Below are positions 22,101 through 33,900 of a stretch of 64,000 nt of DNA, piece by piece. Position numbers and translations under genes: made by a program. The stretch spans positions 868,001 through 932,000 of the forward strand of contig NZ_AP024903.1 in NCBI RefSeq assembly GCF_024347095.1, in the 5' to 3' direction. The notes under the pieces are model-generated. The model had not been told where the DNA came from. It saw only the letters and a list, made by a program, of their open reading frames with translations, and did not search any database. How positions within the stretch are numbered: the first letter of the stretch is position 1; each line of letters opens with the position of its first letter. This DNA comes from Vibrio rhizosphaerae (lineage in GTDB: Bacteria; Pseudomonadota; Gammaproteobacteria; Enterobacterales; Vibrionaceae).

Positions 22101-24964
22101 AGATGATTGCTGAACTTCGCTCAATATTGGAAAGTTCACACACGGTAACAAGTGTGGGACACCAAACGTCGGCTCTGTCGATGCTGGGCGGATCTTTACC
22201 GTGTTATCCATTCCAGCGGCAACATTTCTGGCAACCACTCTCAGCTGTTCGAAAAGAACGCTCCAACGCAGTTAATCTGGGCGTGAGATTGGGCCCCAGA
22301 AGCGCAACGAAGGTGGTTTATGCCGTTGATTACCTGAATCAGCCCCCTTTCAATCTCGAAGACCATTTGGTCCATAACGAATTTGTGGTACCAGCCGCTG
22401 CACATTTAGCCCTGATTATTGGCATGCTCAGGGATTTGCGCGGGAGTTGTTGCTGGGAAGTTTTAGATGTTTTATGTGAGGGAACATTCATCCCTGATGC
22501 AGAGACAGAAGTGGCCTTGTATGAGTTTACGACGATCACTGAAGATGAAGGCGAAGCGTTCAGCATTGAAGTTCTAAGTGAACACTCTGAGGGGATCCGG
22601 ACACACTTGCGAGCTAGAGCAAAATCGACGGAGACTCAAGCTGCTTCTATCGTGATTCCAGTGTCGAATCCACCATTAACTGAAATCAATGCAGCCACTT
22701 TTTATGATGAACTTTATTCTTCAGAAATTGCCTTGTCTCATGAATTTCGCAGTATTGTGTCGATCCAACAGTTTGTTGGCTACTCGAAGTCAGAAATGCG
22801 TTGGTATGCAGGTGATTCAGGGCCATTAGTGCCGGGAGAGCTCGATTCACTATTACAAACGATCGCTTTGGCGACAAAGGCTGAACAGCCAGGCACTAGT
22901 CATATGAGCGGGGCGACAATTCCCGTTACTATTGATAGATTACTTGTGGCATCTCTGGGAGATAGAGAGGCGGTCCCAAACTTGCCATTTATCTGTCAGA
23001 CCCGTCTCAATAAAGAAGATCGTGGCGCTGCTTTTGTCCATGACATCGCTTTGTCGGTCGAAGGGGAACAACCATTTCTGAGTATTGAGGGATTATGTAC
23101 TCGGTGGGTGAGTGCGCAGCAGATCAAACCGATCAGAGCTTCTTCTGCTTATCTGAATGAAGCGTGGGTGGCTGAACCTTTGGCGACGCCATTGACACCA
23201 TCGGAAGAGGGGGCGCCAATTTATGTTTTGTTAAACACGGTCGAAGATGAAATTGACCCTGATTTCGCATCTGCTTTAGCACCGCTGAACATACTGCATC
23301 ACCCTACGACTCAGGTGGTTGAACAAACGTGTCGTGAACGACATGAAAGTCATGATGTTGTTTTGATTTACTGTTTATCTCAATATGATCCGCATGGCAG
23401 CGTAGCAAACAGCGACGGGATGCAAGGGATGATGGCGCTTGTCTCTGCCGTCAGATACGCTCATAACCTTAGTGAAACCTTGTTTGACTCTGGTATAGCA
23501 ACACGTTTTCAGGTGCTTTCAAAAGAACATGCCCATCCAATTGGCAAAGTAAGTGGTTCTCCTTTGTTTGGGTTTGCATCGGGACTTTGTAAATCACTGA
23601 GCCTTGAATGGTCAAATTGCTCTGTCGGAATGCTCGATGTGGATACGTTATCATTGCAGCAAAACGCAACCCTTTTGGAAAATGAATGGTGTCAAATGCC
23701 ATTGAGTTGGGTCTGCTATCATCAAGAACACCGCTATGTTCGACGGATTGGGGAATTTGCTGGCGAGGAGATTGTTGGGAAGAATGCTTTTCATTGTCGT
23801 GACACGGGGCTTTACCTGTTGACAGGAGGATTGGGGGCACTCGCTTTGGAGACATGCAAATGGCTTCTAAGTCATGGCGCAAGACGCTTCCTCTTGCTAG
23901 GACGACGTGCTGAAAATGAGCAAATCAGTCAACGATTGCAAGAACTTCATGACACATTTAATGCTCAGTTCGAGTATAGAGCCTGTGATGTCTCTGACAG
24001 GACGGCTTTAGAGACGTTGCTTGCTGAGGAACAGATTTCTGACTCGCTGTGTGGCATTTTCCATTGTGCTGGGACGCTGTCTGATGGGGCTTTCTCTTCC
24101 TTAACTGATGATGACTTCGCTCATGTTATGCGTAGCAAGGTCATTGGAAGCTGGAATTTACATACATTAACTCAGGACATGTCGCTTGATTGTTTTGTTC
24201 TGTATTCATCATTGGCTTCGTTACTGGGGGCAGCAGGACAAAGTAATTATGCCGCTGCAAACGGTTTTATGGATCAGCTTGCGCATTATCGACATGCTTT
24301 AGGCTTACCAGCACTGGCGCTCAATTGGTCTGGCTGGGACGAAATCGGTATGGCAGCAGGAAAGACATCAGAGACTGGGCTGCGTTTATTGAATCCAGCG
24401 AGAGCGATTATGGATTTGGAACGCTTGATGTCATCTGATGTGATTCAAGCGGGGGTCATTGATGTGGATTGGTCCATCTTTAGCGCGCTTGGGCATCGAC
24501 CGATACCCGGGTTTGTTCAACATTGGATAGAAAGTCATCAGGTTGACCAAACGGATACCGACAATGAGAAAGAAGACAATAGCGTTAATCTGTTGGAAGA
24601 ACTTCGAGCGCTTCCATCAATGGCTCGACTTGATTCTGTTAAAAGCTATTTACGTCAAATTACAAGAAAGATCATGAAGTTGGATGAAGAGAGTGAACTG
24701 GATGACCAAAAGCCATTTCAAGACTTTGGATTTGATTCTTTGATGTCCATTGAACTGAAGCAAAAGCTATATAAAAAGTTGCGTATAAGAGTACCTGCAA
24801 CTCTGATATTTGACTATCCCAATGTAGAAAGTCTAGCAACCTATATTATGCAAACACTAGAACCGGACTGTGAGTCAACAGAGAAGCCATTGCCGGATAC
24901 AAATAAGCATATGGATGAGCTGGATGAAGAGCAACTCGCACACATACTGGAAACACTGCTGTAA
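16112..24964 (+). CDS. Modular polyketide synthase: KS-AT-KR-ACP-KS-DH-KR-ACP, with the only intact AT in the window
   Basis: ATG start with a GGAGG site, coupled to the previous gene. After a coiled-coil docking segment (1-32) comes KS1 (32-455; Cys204, His339, His379). An intact acyltransferase spans about 560-865, with GQGSQY, nucleophile Ser653 in GHSIGEY, and His756 in an HAFHSSM motif typical of malonyl-CoA selectivity. KR1 spans 930-1365 (TGGTGTLG, Tyr1279) and ACP1 1400-1475 (Ser1437). KS2 spans 1508-1930 (Cys1673, His1808, His1848) and is followed by only a ~115-residue linker without AT. A DH lies at 2065-2340 with His2085 and Asp2245, but the HxxxGxxxxP Gly is Asn. KR2 spans 2345-2810 (Tyr2713), ACP2 2825-2910 (Ser2876), and a docking helix (LDEEQLAHILETLL) closes the protein. 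Module 1 should give a beta-hydroxyl and module 2 a double bond. The lone AT might also serve other modules, but that is inference. Confidence 0.95.
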   Translation: MDQTHELLLARQNALIKQSREKIRALSAQINQPIAIVGMGCRVPSADNVEALWELLQQGDEAISEVPLTRWDIDDYYDPNPGTPEKTYSRRAGYLSDIEQFDARFFGISPREARQMDPQQRLLMEVSYHALENAMISAERLRNEAVGVFVGISSSEYGAMTFSGDRDASPDAYSITGTSLNSAAGRLAYYYGFNGPALAIDTACSSSLVAIYQACRSLVNQECHTALAGGVNTLLSPGPTVALAQNKVLSASGHCSPFSHDADGLVRGEGCGVLVLKRLEDAVAEKCQILAVIRSGHVNQDGASSGLTVPNGYAQQSLIKTALKVAQVDPAAIQYVETHGTGTELGDPIEAKALRQALCQEQVRQSPLLIGSIKANIGHLEAASGVAGVIKVVLALKHHMLPKQINVAQKSTLIYWGDDLDIVNNSTPLTYDPEHPFYAGVSSFGFSGTNAHLILQDPVSAVVDVEAPQTISPVLEKSTSESHAFLGISAKDPQALKLLLQDYSEYFASERDWQGACAAVNAGRSQYPYRAGFVATDRQTLVSQLKAASHNEDVREPSLPPLVTWLFTGQGSQYVQMGKVLFETQPDFRRWLEHADAAIQPHLGRSILSVIWHEAAQLNDTQYTQPAIFCLQYALAQFLSTRVGMPQYVLGHSIGEYAAAVVAGIFDLDDAARMIVARGRLMVERCSPGGMMVVFADRQQVEELLTHSRQDVSLAVVNGPKNHVLSGSGEAIQHLAQIAGKRDIRCVSLPVSHAFHSSMMTPMLREFEAVVQQTNFNRPQISFISTALGRSVDEELLDSSYWVSQVSGAVLFEQAIAALTAEPDWQDASSRLCVELGPHRQLIDMARMLPDTSDAQWLNMLQSGNNHHVCYETMRSLYLAGLPFQWPEISAYKSSQPLPQYPFIRQPYWLEGERRRNVASANLDYDVVWNHVLFSQAGDTYLKSENEQNNFCLVCTEQECQLAAALSNSMAQIGTECQIVAPKALIQDGSALDHCHSVILYMPDGQAPPESQTCFETLSLIVQMTQDRVARTPRLVIVVDSGEQGYRPLASGLAGLCRTVREETSFDLTLIGLDDRLDVTRRAQMLAAEIHTPRCGDWERRLVDDQVLVPRLVSASQTDTHQRSRVNVHPERSYLVTGGTGTLGRLFAEMLLEQGAKDLILLVRQTEHHVLNELRTKSTSLGARLSVYGVDLTDGDAIQNVFEVLKNTHLPLAGIIHAAGQLSDAAFNQLNAESFARAFDVKAVGGWWLDRLSEDMPLDFFVMTSSIASVLGAVGQANYASANGYLDGLALQRYEQGKPVMSIRLGAVADTGMTAHDDVKRQLRRMGIKPLPLSVIRHRCAAWLGASSPLSMLAEIDWPRVRAREGETARPFLTEMLPPINGAITQSMSSSLSGNKGKCQREQIETIVIDTIAAILGISESDQIGKMDTLNALGMDSVTLVELREQLQLQLGAEIPTRFLFDFPQVGKLIRHLQIELHDHDNQQRATEGYDSTSETLPAESDEQASRRDIAIVGIACRFPGSVNSPEAFWSALKEGRDLVGEIDALRWDVRSLMRQGQLVTARAGIIDHLDAFDCGLFGITPREAQCMDPQQRLLLEAGWEALERAGYDFSATDVLGGIFIGPGPDDYAKRFPTDAATLSHHHSTGNALSVTAGRLAFTLDWQGPTLAVDTACSSSLMAVHLATQALRQGECSIALAGGVNLLLSPETSVLLSKGSMLAPDGRCKTFDAKANGYVRSEGCGLVVLKCLKDAVADGDDVIAVIRGSASNQDGHSQGLTAPNGQSQQRVLRRALRDAAVDPTQVELLEAHGTGTPLGDPIEMSAAQAVYAERLSRHSPLWVSSVKTNMGHAEAAAGIAGLIKTALCLYHQTIVPHLHLAQLNPEIQLDDTVRIPDTTQPWPHDGTERYAAVSSFGFSGTNVHMILQSAPERASISTKRDTPDGLRISAATKVALNDMMHAYLDRLVVLPAKQYEDFCQQSWRRAELAHTRIFAAAPQGEMIAELRSILESSHTVTSVGHQTSALSMLGGSLPCYPFQRQHFWQPLSAVRKERSNAVNLGVRLGPRSATKVVYAVDYLNQPPFNLEDHLVHNEFVVPAAAHLALIIGMLRDLRGSCCWEVLDVLCEGTFIPDAETEVALYEFTTITEDEGEAFSIEVLSEHSEGIRTHLRARAKSTETQAASIVIPVSNPPLTEINAATFYDELYSSEIALSHEFRSIVSIQQFVGYSKSEMRWYAGDSGPLVPGELDSLLQTIALATKAEQPGTSHMSGATIPVTIDRLLVASLGDREAVPNLPFICQTRLNKEDRGAAFVHDIALSVEGEQPFLSIEGLCTRWVSAQQIKPIRASSAYLNEAWVAEPLATPLTPSEEGAPIYVLLNTVEDEIDPDFASALAPLNILHHPTTQVVEQTCRERHESHDVVLIYCLSQYDPHGSVANSDGMQGMMALVSAVRYAHNLSETLFDSGIATRFQVLSKEHAHPIGKVSGSPLFGFASGLCKSLSLEWSNCSVGMLDVDTLSLQQNATLLENEWCQMPLSWVCYHQEHRYVRRIGEFAGEEIVGKNAFHCRDTGLYLLTGGLGALALETCKWLLSHGARRFLLLGRRAENEQISQRLQELHDTFNAQFEYRACDVSDRTALETLLAEEQISDSLCGIFHCAGTLSDGAFSSLTDDDFAHVMRSKVIGSWNLHTLTQDMSLDCFVLYSSLASLLGAAGQSNYAAANGFMDQLAHYRHALGLPALALNWSGWDEIGMAAGKTSETGLRLLNPARAIMDLERLMSSDVIQAGVIDVDWSIFSALGHRPIPGFVQHWIESHQVDQTDTDNEKEDNSVNLLEELRALPSMARLDSVKSYLRQITRKIMKLDEESELDDQKPFQDFGFDSLMSIELKQKLYKKLRIRVPATLIFDYPNVESLATYIMQTLEPDCESTEKPLPDTNKHMDELDEEQLAHILETLL

Positions 24965-24969
24965 AGGAG
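24965..24969 (+). promoter_or_regulatory. Ribosome binding site favouring the TTG start at 24977
   Basis: AGGAG lies seven bases before TTG (24977) but thirteen before the in-frame ATG (24983). Spacing favours the TTG, although the two products differ by only two residues. Confidence 0.6.
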
Positions 24970-24976
24970 TATTCAC

Positions 24977-27900
24977 TTGAATATGAATCAAACACAGAAA
25001 AGAAGTGAAAATTCTTACAAGGATTTATTGAAAAATTCCATCCTGAAGATTCAGGAGAAAGATCAGCGAATACAAGCGCTTGAAGGTGAGCGAGATAAGC
25101 CTATTGCGGTGATTGGTTTATCTTGCCGTTTCCCTGGTGCTTCGAATCCGGAATCGTTCTGGCAATTGATCCGAAATGGAGAGAATGCGGTCACCACGAT
25201 GACAGACCAGCGGTGGGATATGGCTGAATACTTTTCCCCACTTGTGGGGGAACCCGGAAAAATAAGCACATGTCATTTTGGGTTGTTGAAAGATATTGAT
25301 CAATTTGACCCTTCTGCTTTTGGTATCTCAGAGGAAGAAACACCTTATCTGGATCCGCAGCATCGGTTGCTACTTGAACAGGCATGGCATTGTTTTGAAC
25401 GCGCAGGTTTCGATATCATGGCACTGAGAGGTTCAGATACGGGTGTTTTTGTTGGTCAAATGAACAGTGATTATACAAATTTGATCAAAAGTACTGAGGA
25501 TTTGAATGCCTATGTAGGACAAGGTAACGCGTTGAGCGCTGCTTCAGGTCGGTTGTCCTATGTTTTTGGGCTGAATGGTCCGAGTGTATCTGTCGATACG
25601 GCATGTTCTTCATCACTGGTTGCTGTGCATCTTGCTTGTCAAAGTTTACGGATGGGAGAGTGCTCTACGGCTTTAGCCGGAGGGGTAAATTTATTATTAA
25701 GCCCCGAAGCTGCGATTGGTGCTTCTGTTGCTCACATGCTTTCAGTGCGTGGGCGCTGCAATACATTTGGTGACGGGGCGGATGGTTATGTTCGCTCTGA
25801 AGGGTGTGGCCTCGTCTTACTCAAAACCTTGGAGCAAGCGGAAAAAGACGGTGACAAGATACTGGCGGTAATTCGAGGTTCAGCAGTGAATCAGGATGGA
25901 CGCAGTCATGGATTGAATGCTCCCAATGGACCCGCCCAGATGGACGTTATCCGTCAGGCTTTGTCTCAGGCAAAGCTGGATCCTGCCGAGGTAAATTATC
26001 TCGAAGCGCATGGGACTGGCACCGCCCTCGGAGACCCTGTTGAGGTTCAGGCTGTGGATCAGGTCTATGGACAAGCAAAAGGGCGTACCAAACCGTTAGT
26101 GATGGGGGCGGTGAAAGCCAATATCGGTCATTGTGAATCGGCTGCAGGGGTTGCTGGGTTGATTAAGTTAATCCAGATGGTCCAAGGCGATGTACTGCCG
26201 CCGATTACGCATTTGGAGCAACTCAACCCGCACTTTGATGGTTTGAGCGAGTCGCTTGTTTTTCCGAAGGGCGCGTCGAAAGATGGGACGTCTTCGTTCA
26301 CATGGCATGATGAGCAGTCTCGTATCGCTGCTGTGAGCTCGTTTGGTTATACCGGTACGAATGTTCATATGATAGTCTCTCAGCACTCGACTGAGAAAGA
26401 TGCGCTGAACGTTCAAGCCCATGCTGAATCAAGTAAGACACAGTCCCAAGCTGTTTATCCATTCTATTTTTCTGCGCATAGCATTACGTCATTGCGCCAA
26501 CAACTCTCTCAATTCCGTGATTTTTTGAAAGAAACGCCTCACCTTTCACTGCCTCTTATTTCCGGAGCGGTGAATAGTATTCGTAATCATTTTGCTTATC
26601 GTTTTGGTTGTCATGCGGCAACGAGGCAAGAACTTTTATCTTGTCTTGTGTCAGGGATTCAAGGTGAATACTCAGAGCCGCTTGGAAAACCGACTATGGT
26701 CGCCTGTTTTGGTCCTTCCAATAGTCAATATCCCATACCACCTCAGATCTTTGCCTCTGACACATGGTGCTCGTATTTTCGGTGTATTGAAACCCGAGTC
26801 ACACAAGCGACTGAATTCAGTATCGAAGCGTTGATGTCGTCTCAGGCATATCCCACCCTGCGCCACTTGATTTCACAACTTTCTTATGTCGAGCACCTCG
26901 TGGAAGAAGGGGCCGAGATAAGAAAGGTTCAGGCATCTGGTACAGGCACGATTGCTGCCCTCGTTTTTGCTAAATCTTTGACACTTGAGCAAGCAGCAGA
27001 TTTATGTGTGCGCTTGGATCAAATCTCAGGAGCTGATTTAACAGAGCAAGAGCAACGAGTTGAAGCGGATATCCGATATCTGATTCAGGACATACACCTA
27101 AAAGAAGCGCAGCGTCAGATCTTTGTCAAAGGACATGACTCGACGCGTCAGGATGTCGATTGGGTAAAATGGCCTTATCACAATGTCTCAGAAGCAAAGC
27201 AAAGACTGCTTGAGGCGTTGCTCTCACAACAGCATCCGTATCACTGGTCAATGCTAGACTCAGAGATTGGCATTGATGTTTCAGCTTTGCAGATTTTTCC
27301 TCAGAAGACTATCGAATCCGAGACTCAGCCCTCATGGATTAATTTACGCATCAATTTGTTTAATCGTGGGGCGACGCTGCGATGGGACTATACGACGATA
27401 CCGCAGGATAAATCTCAATATCCCGTCTTGCCGGATTATGTCTTTGCACGACGTCGCTATTGGTTACCCCCACAAGTGACAGAGCGAGTGGCGTCACTCC
27501 CATCAATGTTCTCAACTGTGGGGCACAGTATCTTTACAACAGTTTTAGCCGTGCCTGATGGTGGAAGCTTATATGCGGGTGAACTTGCCTTATCACGGTT
27601 ACCATTTTTAAGAGATCACCTCGTTGCAGGAGAGATTGTTCTACCTGCAAGTGTTTATATAAACTTAATTGCAGAGGTGTGTGTCGGTCCCGATGGACTG
27701 CCTGCGAACATTGTTCAAATACAGATCAGCCAAGCGTGTATTTTGGATTCTCAACCCATTGGTGTGTATTGTCGAGTCGACCCGACTGAGAATGGCATAG
27801 CGAAGGTTGAAATTTATACAACATCAGAGCGTGGGAAATGGACGAAACATGTCAGTGCGCAAGTAAATGTTGGTTTTCGTGCCGAGTTAAATATCAAGCC

Positions 27901-30900
27901 GCTTGCTGATGTTCGGAAACGGTGCTCTCAGGTCATCTCTGTTGAACAACACTTACTCAGAGCCAAACAGTCGGGTATTGAGTATGGCCCTTCTTTTCAG
28001 GCCATTCGTCAGTTATATAGCGGTTCAGGTGTTGCATTGGCCAAAATCGAATGGCCATCTGATTTGCCGAATTACTGGTCAGGTTGTGGCTTACATCCGG
28101 TGATGTTGGATGCTTGCTTTCAGGTCATCAGTGGGGCAATGGGGACGCAAAATTCAGACAGAAAACTACCTTTGTATGTGCCGACAGAGCTTCATGAAAT
28201 GCATCTTCAGGGAAATAGTGCTGAGAGCTTATGGTGTTTTGTACAAATTCTTGCCCCTGACGAAGTGTTTCACAATGAAGCAACGATGTATGACTACTTG
28301 AGCCAACAAGAAAAGCTTTCCGTTGCTTTATATGTATATGATGAACAGGGAAAAGCGATTCTCTCAATTAAGCGTTTTGAGGCATCGAAGTATCGGCCGG
28401 AGCTTAAAGGGGCATTATGGCAAGAATGGTTGCTAGAAAAGCAATGGATACCCTGTCGGTTTTCTTCCGAGAAATTAGATGTCGATGTGTCTGCATTGCT
28501 GACGCAGGCACAATCTCGGTTTAGTACTGTACCTTATACGATGTCTGTGGACATGATGCAGGATCTGGATGCGCTTTCTGGACATTTCATTCATCGAGCA
28601 TTGACGCAGTTTGGCTTCGATGAGCAGTTTTTTACATCATTACTTACTGCTCATACGCTGCCCGATGAGATGCTCGAACAATACGGGATTCTGCCAGATT
28701 ATCAGCGATTACTAAAAAAATTAGTTTCCCTGAGTGAGCACCTCCCTGTTTCAGCACTGCCTGCTGATGAAATCGAATCAAAACTGAGATCTAAGCTAGG
28801 GGAAGAAACGCATGAGTTGGACTTATTCGTTCGCTGTGGTAACGCACTAGCTGAGGTACTGCAAGGGCAAACGAAAGCGGTTGATCTGCTATTCGAGGCG
28901 GGCCATTCACAAGGGACCGAGGCGCTTTATCAAGATAGCCCTGGGAGTTTGTTGTTAAATCAACGGATAGCAACACTGGTTGCTGAAGCTGTAAGTCAAA
29001 TACCTTCAGGCAGACGATTAAGGATTTTAGAAGTTGGTGCAGGGACTGGTGCTACAACGCAACAAGTTTTGGAGCAAGTCGATGGTAAAAACATCGATTA
29101 TGTCTTTACCGACATTTCGCCCCATTTTTTGATGCGTGCAAAAGAAAAATTTGGTGCATTCGAGTCGGTAGACTATCGGATATTTGATTTGCAGCAAAAT
29201 CCACTAGAACAAGAATTCACTGCTGGGGCATTTGATGTTGTGATTGCAGTAAATGTGCTGCATGCAACCGCTGATCTGACTCAGACCCTGAATCATTTAT
29301 CTCTCTGTCTAGCCGATGGCGGCCTCTTGTTATTACGTGAGGTAACAGAGCAGCAAGCCTGGCTTGACCTCAGCTTTGGGATGACACCTGGCTGGTGGAG
29401 TTATACGGACACATCGTTACGTCAAAATGGACCATTATTAAATACCGAAGAGTGGCAGACTTTGTTACATGATTCGGGGTTTGAGTCAACGCTTGTGACG
29501 GATGAGCTAGAGCGAACCGAAAGTATATTTATTGCAGAGAAAATTGCGAGCACCACTGATGTGGTATCTAAGGGATGCTACTTAGTTCTTGGTGATGAAG
29601 ACACCATCGAAACCCAAGGGCTAAACGCCCTGAAAAATGAGTTGGCGCAACGTGGATTGGATTGGGTGTTTATTTCCCTGAATGAATTCATGCAGCATCC
29701 TCGCTTTCAAGAATTAGATGCATTTTCAACATTACTGATGTCGGTGGAAGCGCAGCAAGGCCCGATTATCGGTTTAGTCTATGCGTGGTCTATGAGTCCG
29801 TCAGACCTAAACTGTGACGACCTATTGGAGAAGTCTGAGCGTTATCTGAAATATCCATTACTGCTTTGTCAAACGCTGTTGGATGCGCGCTGGCGACACC
29901 TTTCTCCTAGCTTTTTGACCGCAGGTGCCCAGCCACGGGATCACAAAGTTGCACAGCCTTTACAGGCGATGGTTTGGGGACACGTGTTCACTTATATCAA
30001 CGAAAATGCAGCATTTGCACGGCTTATTGATTTAGATGGTACTTCTGTTTCAGGTGAATGCTTGTATGAAGCGTTGACACAAAAAGAAGAATGTCAGTTG
30101 GTTGTTCGAGAGGGGCAGTTGTGTGCTGCACGTCTTAAACGGGCAACGTTATCGGTTCCGGAAGCGCCAGCACAGCGGTGTAACATTGTGGCTGATGGGA
30201 CCTATGTGATCACCGGTGGATTTGGCGATTTAGGACTGCAAACGGCACAAAAACTTGTTGAACAAGGGGCCCAAAACTTGATTCTCATTGGCCGTCGTGA
30301 GCGTCGAGATGTCATGAAAACATTGGATATGCTCCGTGAACAAGGTGTGAATGTCGTTCCTCTTTATGTTGATGTCAGTGATGGTGAGGCACTCAATACT
30401 GCACTGAACCAAGTGTTAGATGAGTTACCCATGATTCGAGGGGTTGTCCATTCGGTGGGGGTCTTAGATGATGGCGTAATAGAAAAACAACGCTGGGAAA
30501 GATATCTGAAGGTACTAAAACCCAAGGTCTTTGGTGCAATTCACCTCTATGAGGCAGTATCTGGTTACGACCTGGATTTTTTTGTGATCTATTCTTCAGC
30601 AGCAGCGGTAATGGGAAATCCAGGCCAGGCTAATCATGCCGCTGCCAATGCATTTTTAGACGCATTCGCTTGGTATCTGCGTGGACAAGGCTGCCCTGGG
30701 CTTGCGATTGGCTGGGGGGCTTGGTCTGAAATAGGTGCTGCGGCTGCAAGAGGGATTACAGCGCGTTTGACTCAAAATCAATCCATTGCAGGTACCATCT
30801 CTCCTGAGCAGGGTGCTGATTTGATTGCAAAACAGTTTGCCAGTAAAAATGTGCAGTTCACTGTATTACCTATAGACTTCGACCGAAAGATAGATACACA

Positions 30901-33900
30901 GTATTTACCACAGGTTCAACGTTTGTTATCGAGCCTACTGAAGAGTAACAAATCGGGAGTCCAGCAAGCAGGAACAGCACCTGATAATCGAGAAAAGGAA
31001 CATGCAGATCAGTTTGTGCAAGACTTGCTACAAATGGATGAAGCTCAACGACAACGTCAAGTCGAAAATTATCTACAAGGTACCTTAGTCAAATTACTCA
31101 AGCAACATGGGAACATTGAACATCAAACCAGTTTATTTGAATTGGGGCTTGATTCTCTGCTTGCCATTGACTTGCGAAGCTTGTTGGAAAATCAATTCCG
31201 GCAGAAATTTGAGTCAACCCTATTGTATGACTATCCCACCATTCATTCATTGACTGAGTTTCTTCTCCAATGTGTCAGTGACAATCATGGGCAGCAAAAA
31301 ACTCCGTTCACTCATCATGCAGAAACGCTTTCCAGTGATCCTGCAACGAAAACTGCTGATGTCGAACTGCAAGGAGATGATGCGATTGCGGTGGTTGGGA
31401 TGTCCTGCCGCTTCCCTGGGGGGGCAAATTCGATTGGAGAGTATTGGGAATTACTGAAAAATGGTGTAGATGCGGTTCAGCCGATTCCTGAAACACGTTG
31501 GGATCATTCGCGATATTATGACCCGGACAAAACGCAATCGGGGAAAATCTATGTTGCAGAAGGATGTTTTATTGATGAAGTCGCTCAGTTTTGTCCAGAG
31601 AGATTTGGTATTGCTGGTATTGAAGCAGACCTTATGGACCCGCAACAGCGGCTACTTTTAGATGTTTGTTATGAAGCTTTAGAGAGTGCAGGACAGAACC
31701 CAATGGGATTAGGCGGTTCTGAAACGGGCGTCTTCATGGGGGTTATGACGCAGGACTACTTACATTTGACGCAACATGTGCGTGAGAATGCGTTTTATGT
31801 CGGAACTGGTTCTGCGAATAGTGTGGTCGCAGGACGAGTGTCTCATGTCTTCGGTCTGATGGGGCCGACAATGACTCTTGATACAGCCTGTTCATCTTCC
31901 TTAGTCGGGGTTCAGATGGCATGCACTAATTTGCGGTCTGGTGCATGTGATATGGCGATAGCAGGTGGTGTAAGTTTACAGCTTTCTCCAGAACCTCTGG
32001 TTATCGAGTGTGCAGGTGGCATGCTTTCACCAAGCGGGCACTGTCGCACATTTGATGCCAGTGCTGATGGTTTTGTTCGTGGGGAAGGTTGTGGTGTAGT
32101 GGTCTTAAAACGCTTGGCGGATGCTAAGCGGGATCGGGACCCAATCGTGGGTGTGATTCGTGGCGGTGCAGTGAACCATGATGGGCGTGCCGGCGGTTTG
32201 ACCGTACCGAGTGGGTTATCGCAGCAAAAGGTGTTGGAAAAAGCGCTTCATGATGCCCAGTTATCCCCTTCTGATATCTCCTATATTGAAGCACATGGCA
32301 CGGGAACTCACCTCGGGGACCCTCTGGAACTAAATGCATTACAGGCGGTTTTCAGTGAATCACGCGATAAGGCGCCATTATATGTCGGTTCGGTTAAAAC
32401 CAATATTGGTCATGCTGAGGCTGCAGCGGGTGTTGCCGGGTTGATCAAGGTTCTACTCTGTTTGAAACACGAAACCTTCGTCCCTCATTTGCATTTTGAA
32501 CAGCCTAACCCCAATTTTGATTGGGAACAGAGCAATATACAGGTAACGACTTCTCTTCATGAGTGGACGTCGAAAACAAAGCGTCGAGCTGGAGTGAGTT
32601 CTTTTGGGTTAAGTGGAACAAATGCGCATCTTGTAGTCGAAGAGTTTCAGGAAATGATGCTCCCTCGAAAACAACCCTCAGAGTTTGTACCTTTGGTGGC
32701 GCTCTCTCACATCAACCCGACACAACTAAAGCGTGATGCGGCCCGATACCATCAGTTACTGACTGAGGATACGCCATTGCTAATGGATGCAGCTTATACT
32801 TTCTGTATATCTCGTACTGGGCAAAGTGTGCAGGCAGTCTTTCCGGCGCAAACACAAGAAGCATTGCTCGCTGGGTTAAAGAGATTAGCCGATGGTGAGC
32901 TGGATATTGTAGATAGAAAGATTAAACGGCCACGGTTGGAGTGGCAGATATCGGTGAATCAAAGAGCTGCATGGATGAATCAGGCCTGTACTTACTATGA
33001 CTTGTATCATCTGTTTCGAGGGACGATTGATGCCAGTGTTGAAGCGCTCAAGCAGCGAGGTTTCGATGTATTGTCCTCGATAGAACTATGTACATTGAAA
33101 GACGGTTCTGTAGACGAAAATATCGCGCTACCTGAGCAAGTTCGTTTGGCCATCTTAAATGTAGCGTATGGACGTTTGCTCTTGTCACTAGGCATTGCAC
33201 CCGAGTGTATCCAAGTTGAAGGGTTATCCTTGCTATGTGTTGCAACCCTCGTCGGTGTGTCGGATATCGAACAGATGATCGATGGTATGCTTGCGGACAG
33301 TGATACTGAGCTTAAAGCTATTTTAGCCGGGATCCATTTTTCTCATGGTCATATGAGGATGAGCTTTAAAGCTGATCGTCGTTTGTCCTCTGCTGTCAAT
33401 GAACGCTGCGACTCTATTTGTCCAAAAACGTCCGTTGATTATGTTTGGGGGGACAGTGATATTTCTCTGGATCTTGTTCGAAGTGCTGTCAATGGGAAAG
33501 CGTTTACTGAACTCCACCAGTTACTGAGCATGTGCTCTTCTCTGGGATTGGATATTGACTGGTATACTTATTTTTCTCCCGTTGAACCGCATCGGATAGC
33601 CTTGCCTTCTAGTCACTTCCCAACGCGACGGTACTGGGTTAATGAATCACTCGAGCAAGAACAAACACGCCAAGTGCCACTGATCAGTCAGGACATCACT
33701 GCAGCTGTAGATGGGTGTCGATATGTTGACTTCCACTTATCTGTTGAACATCAGGTTTTCCTCGACGAACATCGTTTGAGTAATACACGGATATTGCCTG
33801 CCGCTGGGAGTCTGGCTTTTATCCTTCATGCTCATCAATGTTCGTATCCTCTTGAAATGAAAGGGGTTCGCTTGGTTCGCCCCGTTCATTTTGAATCACA

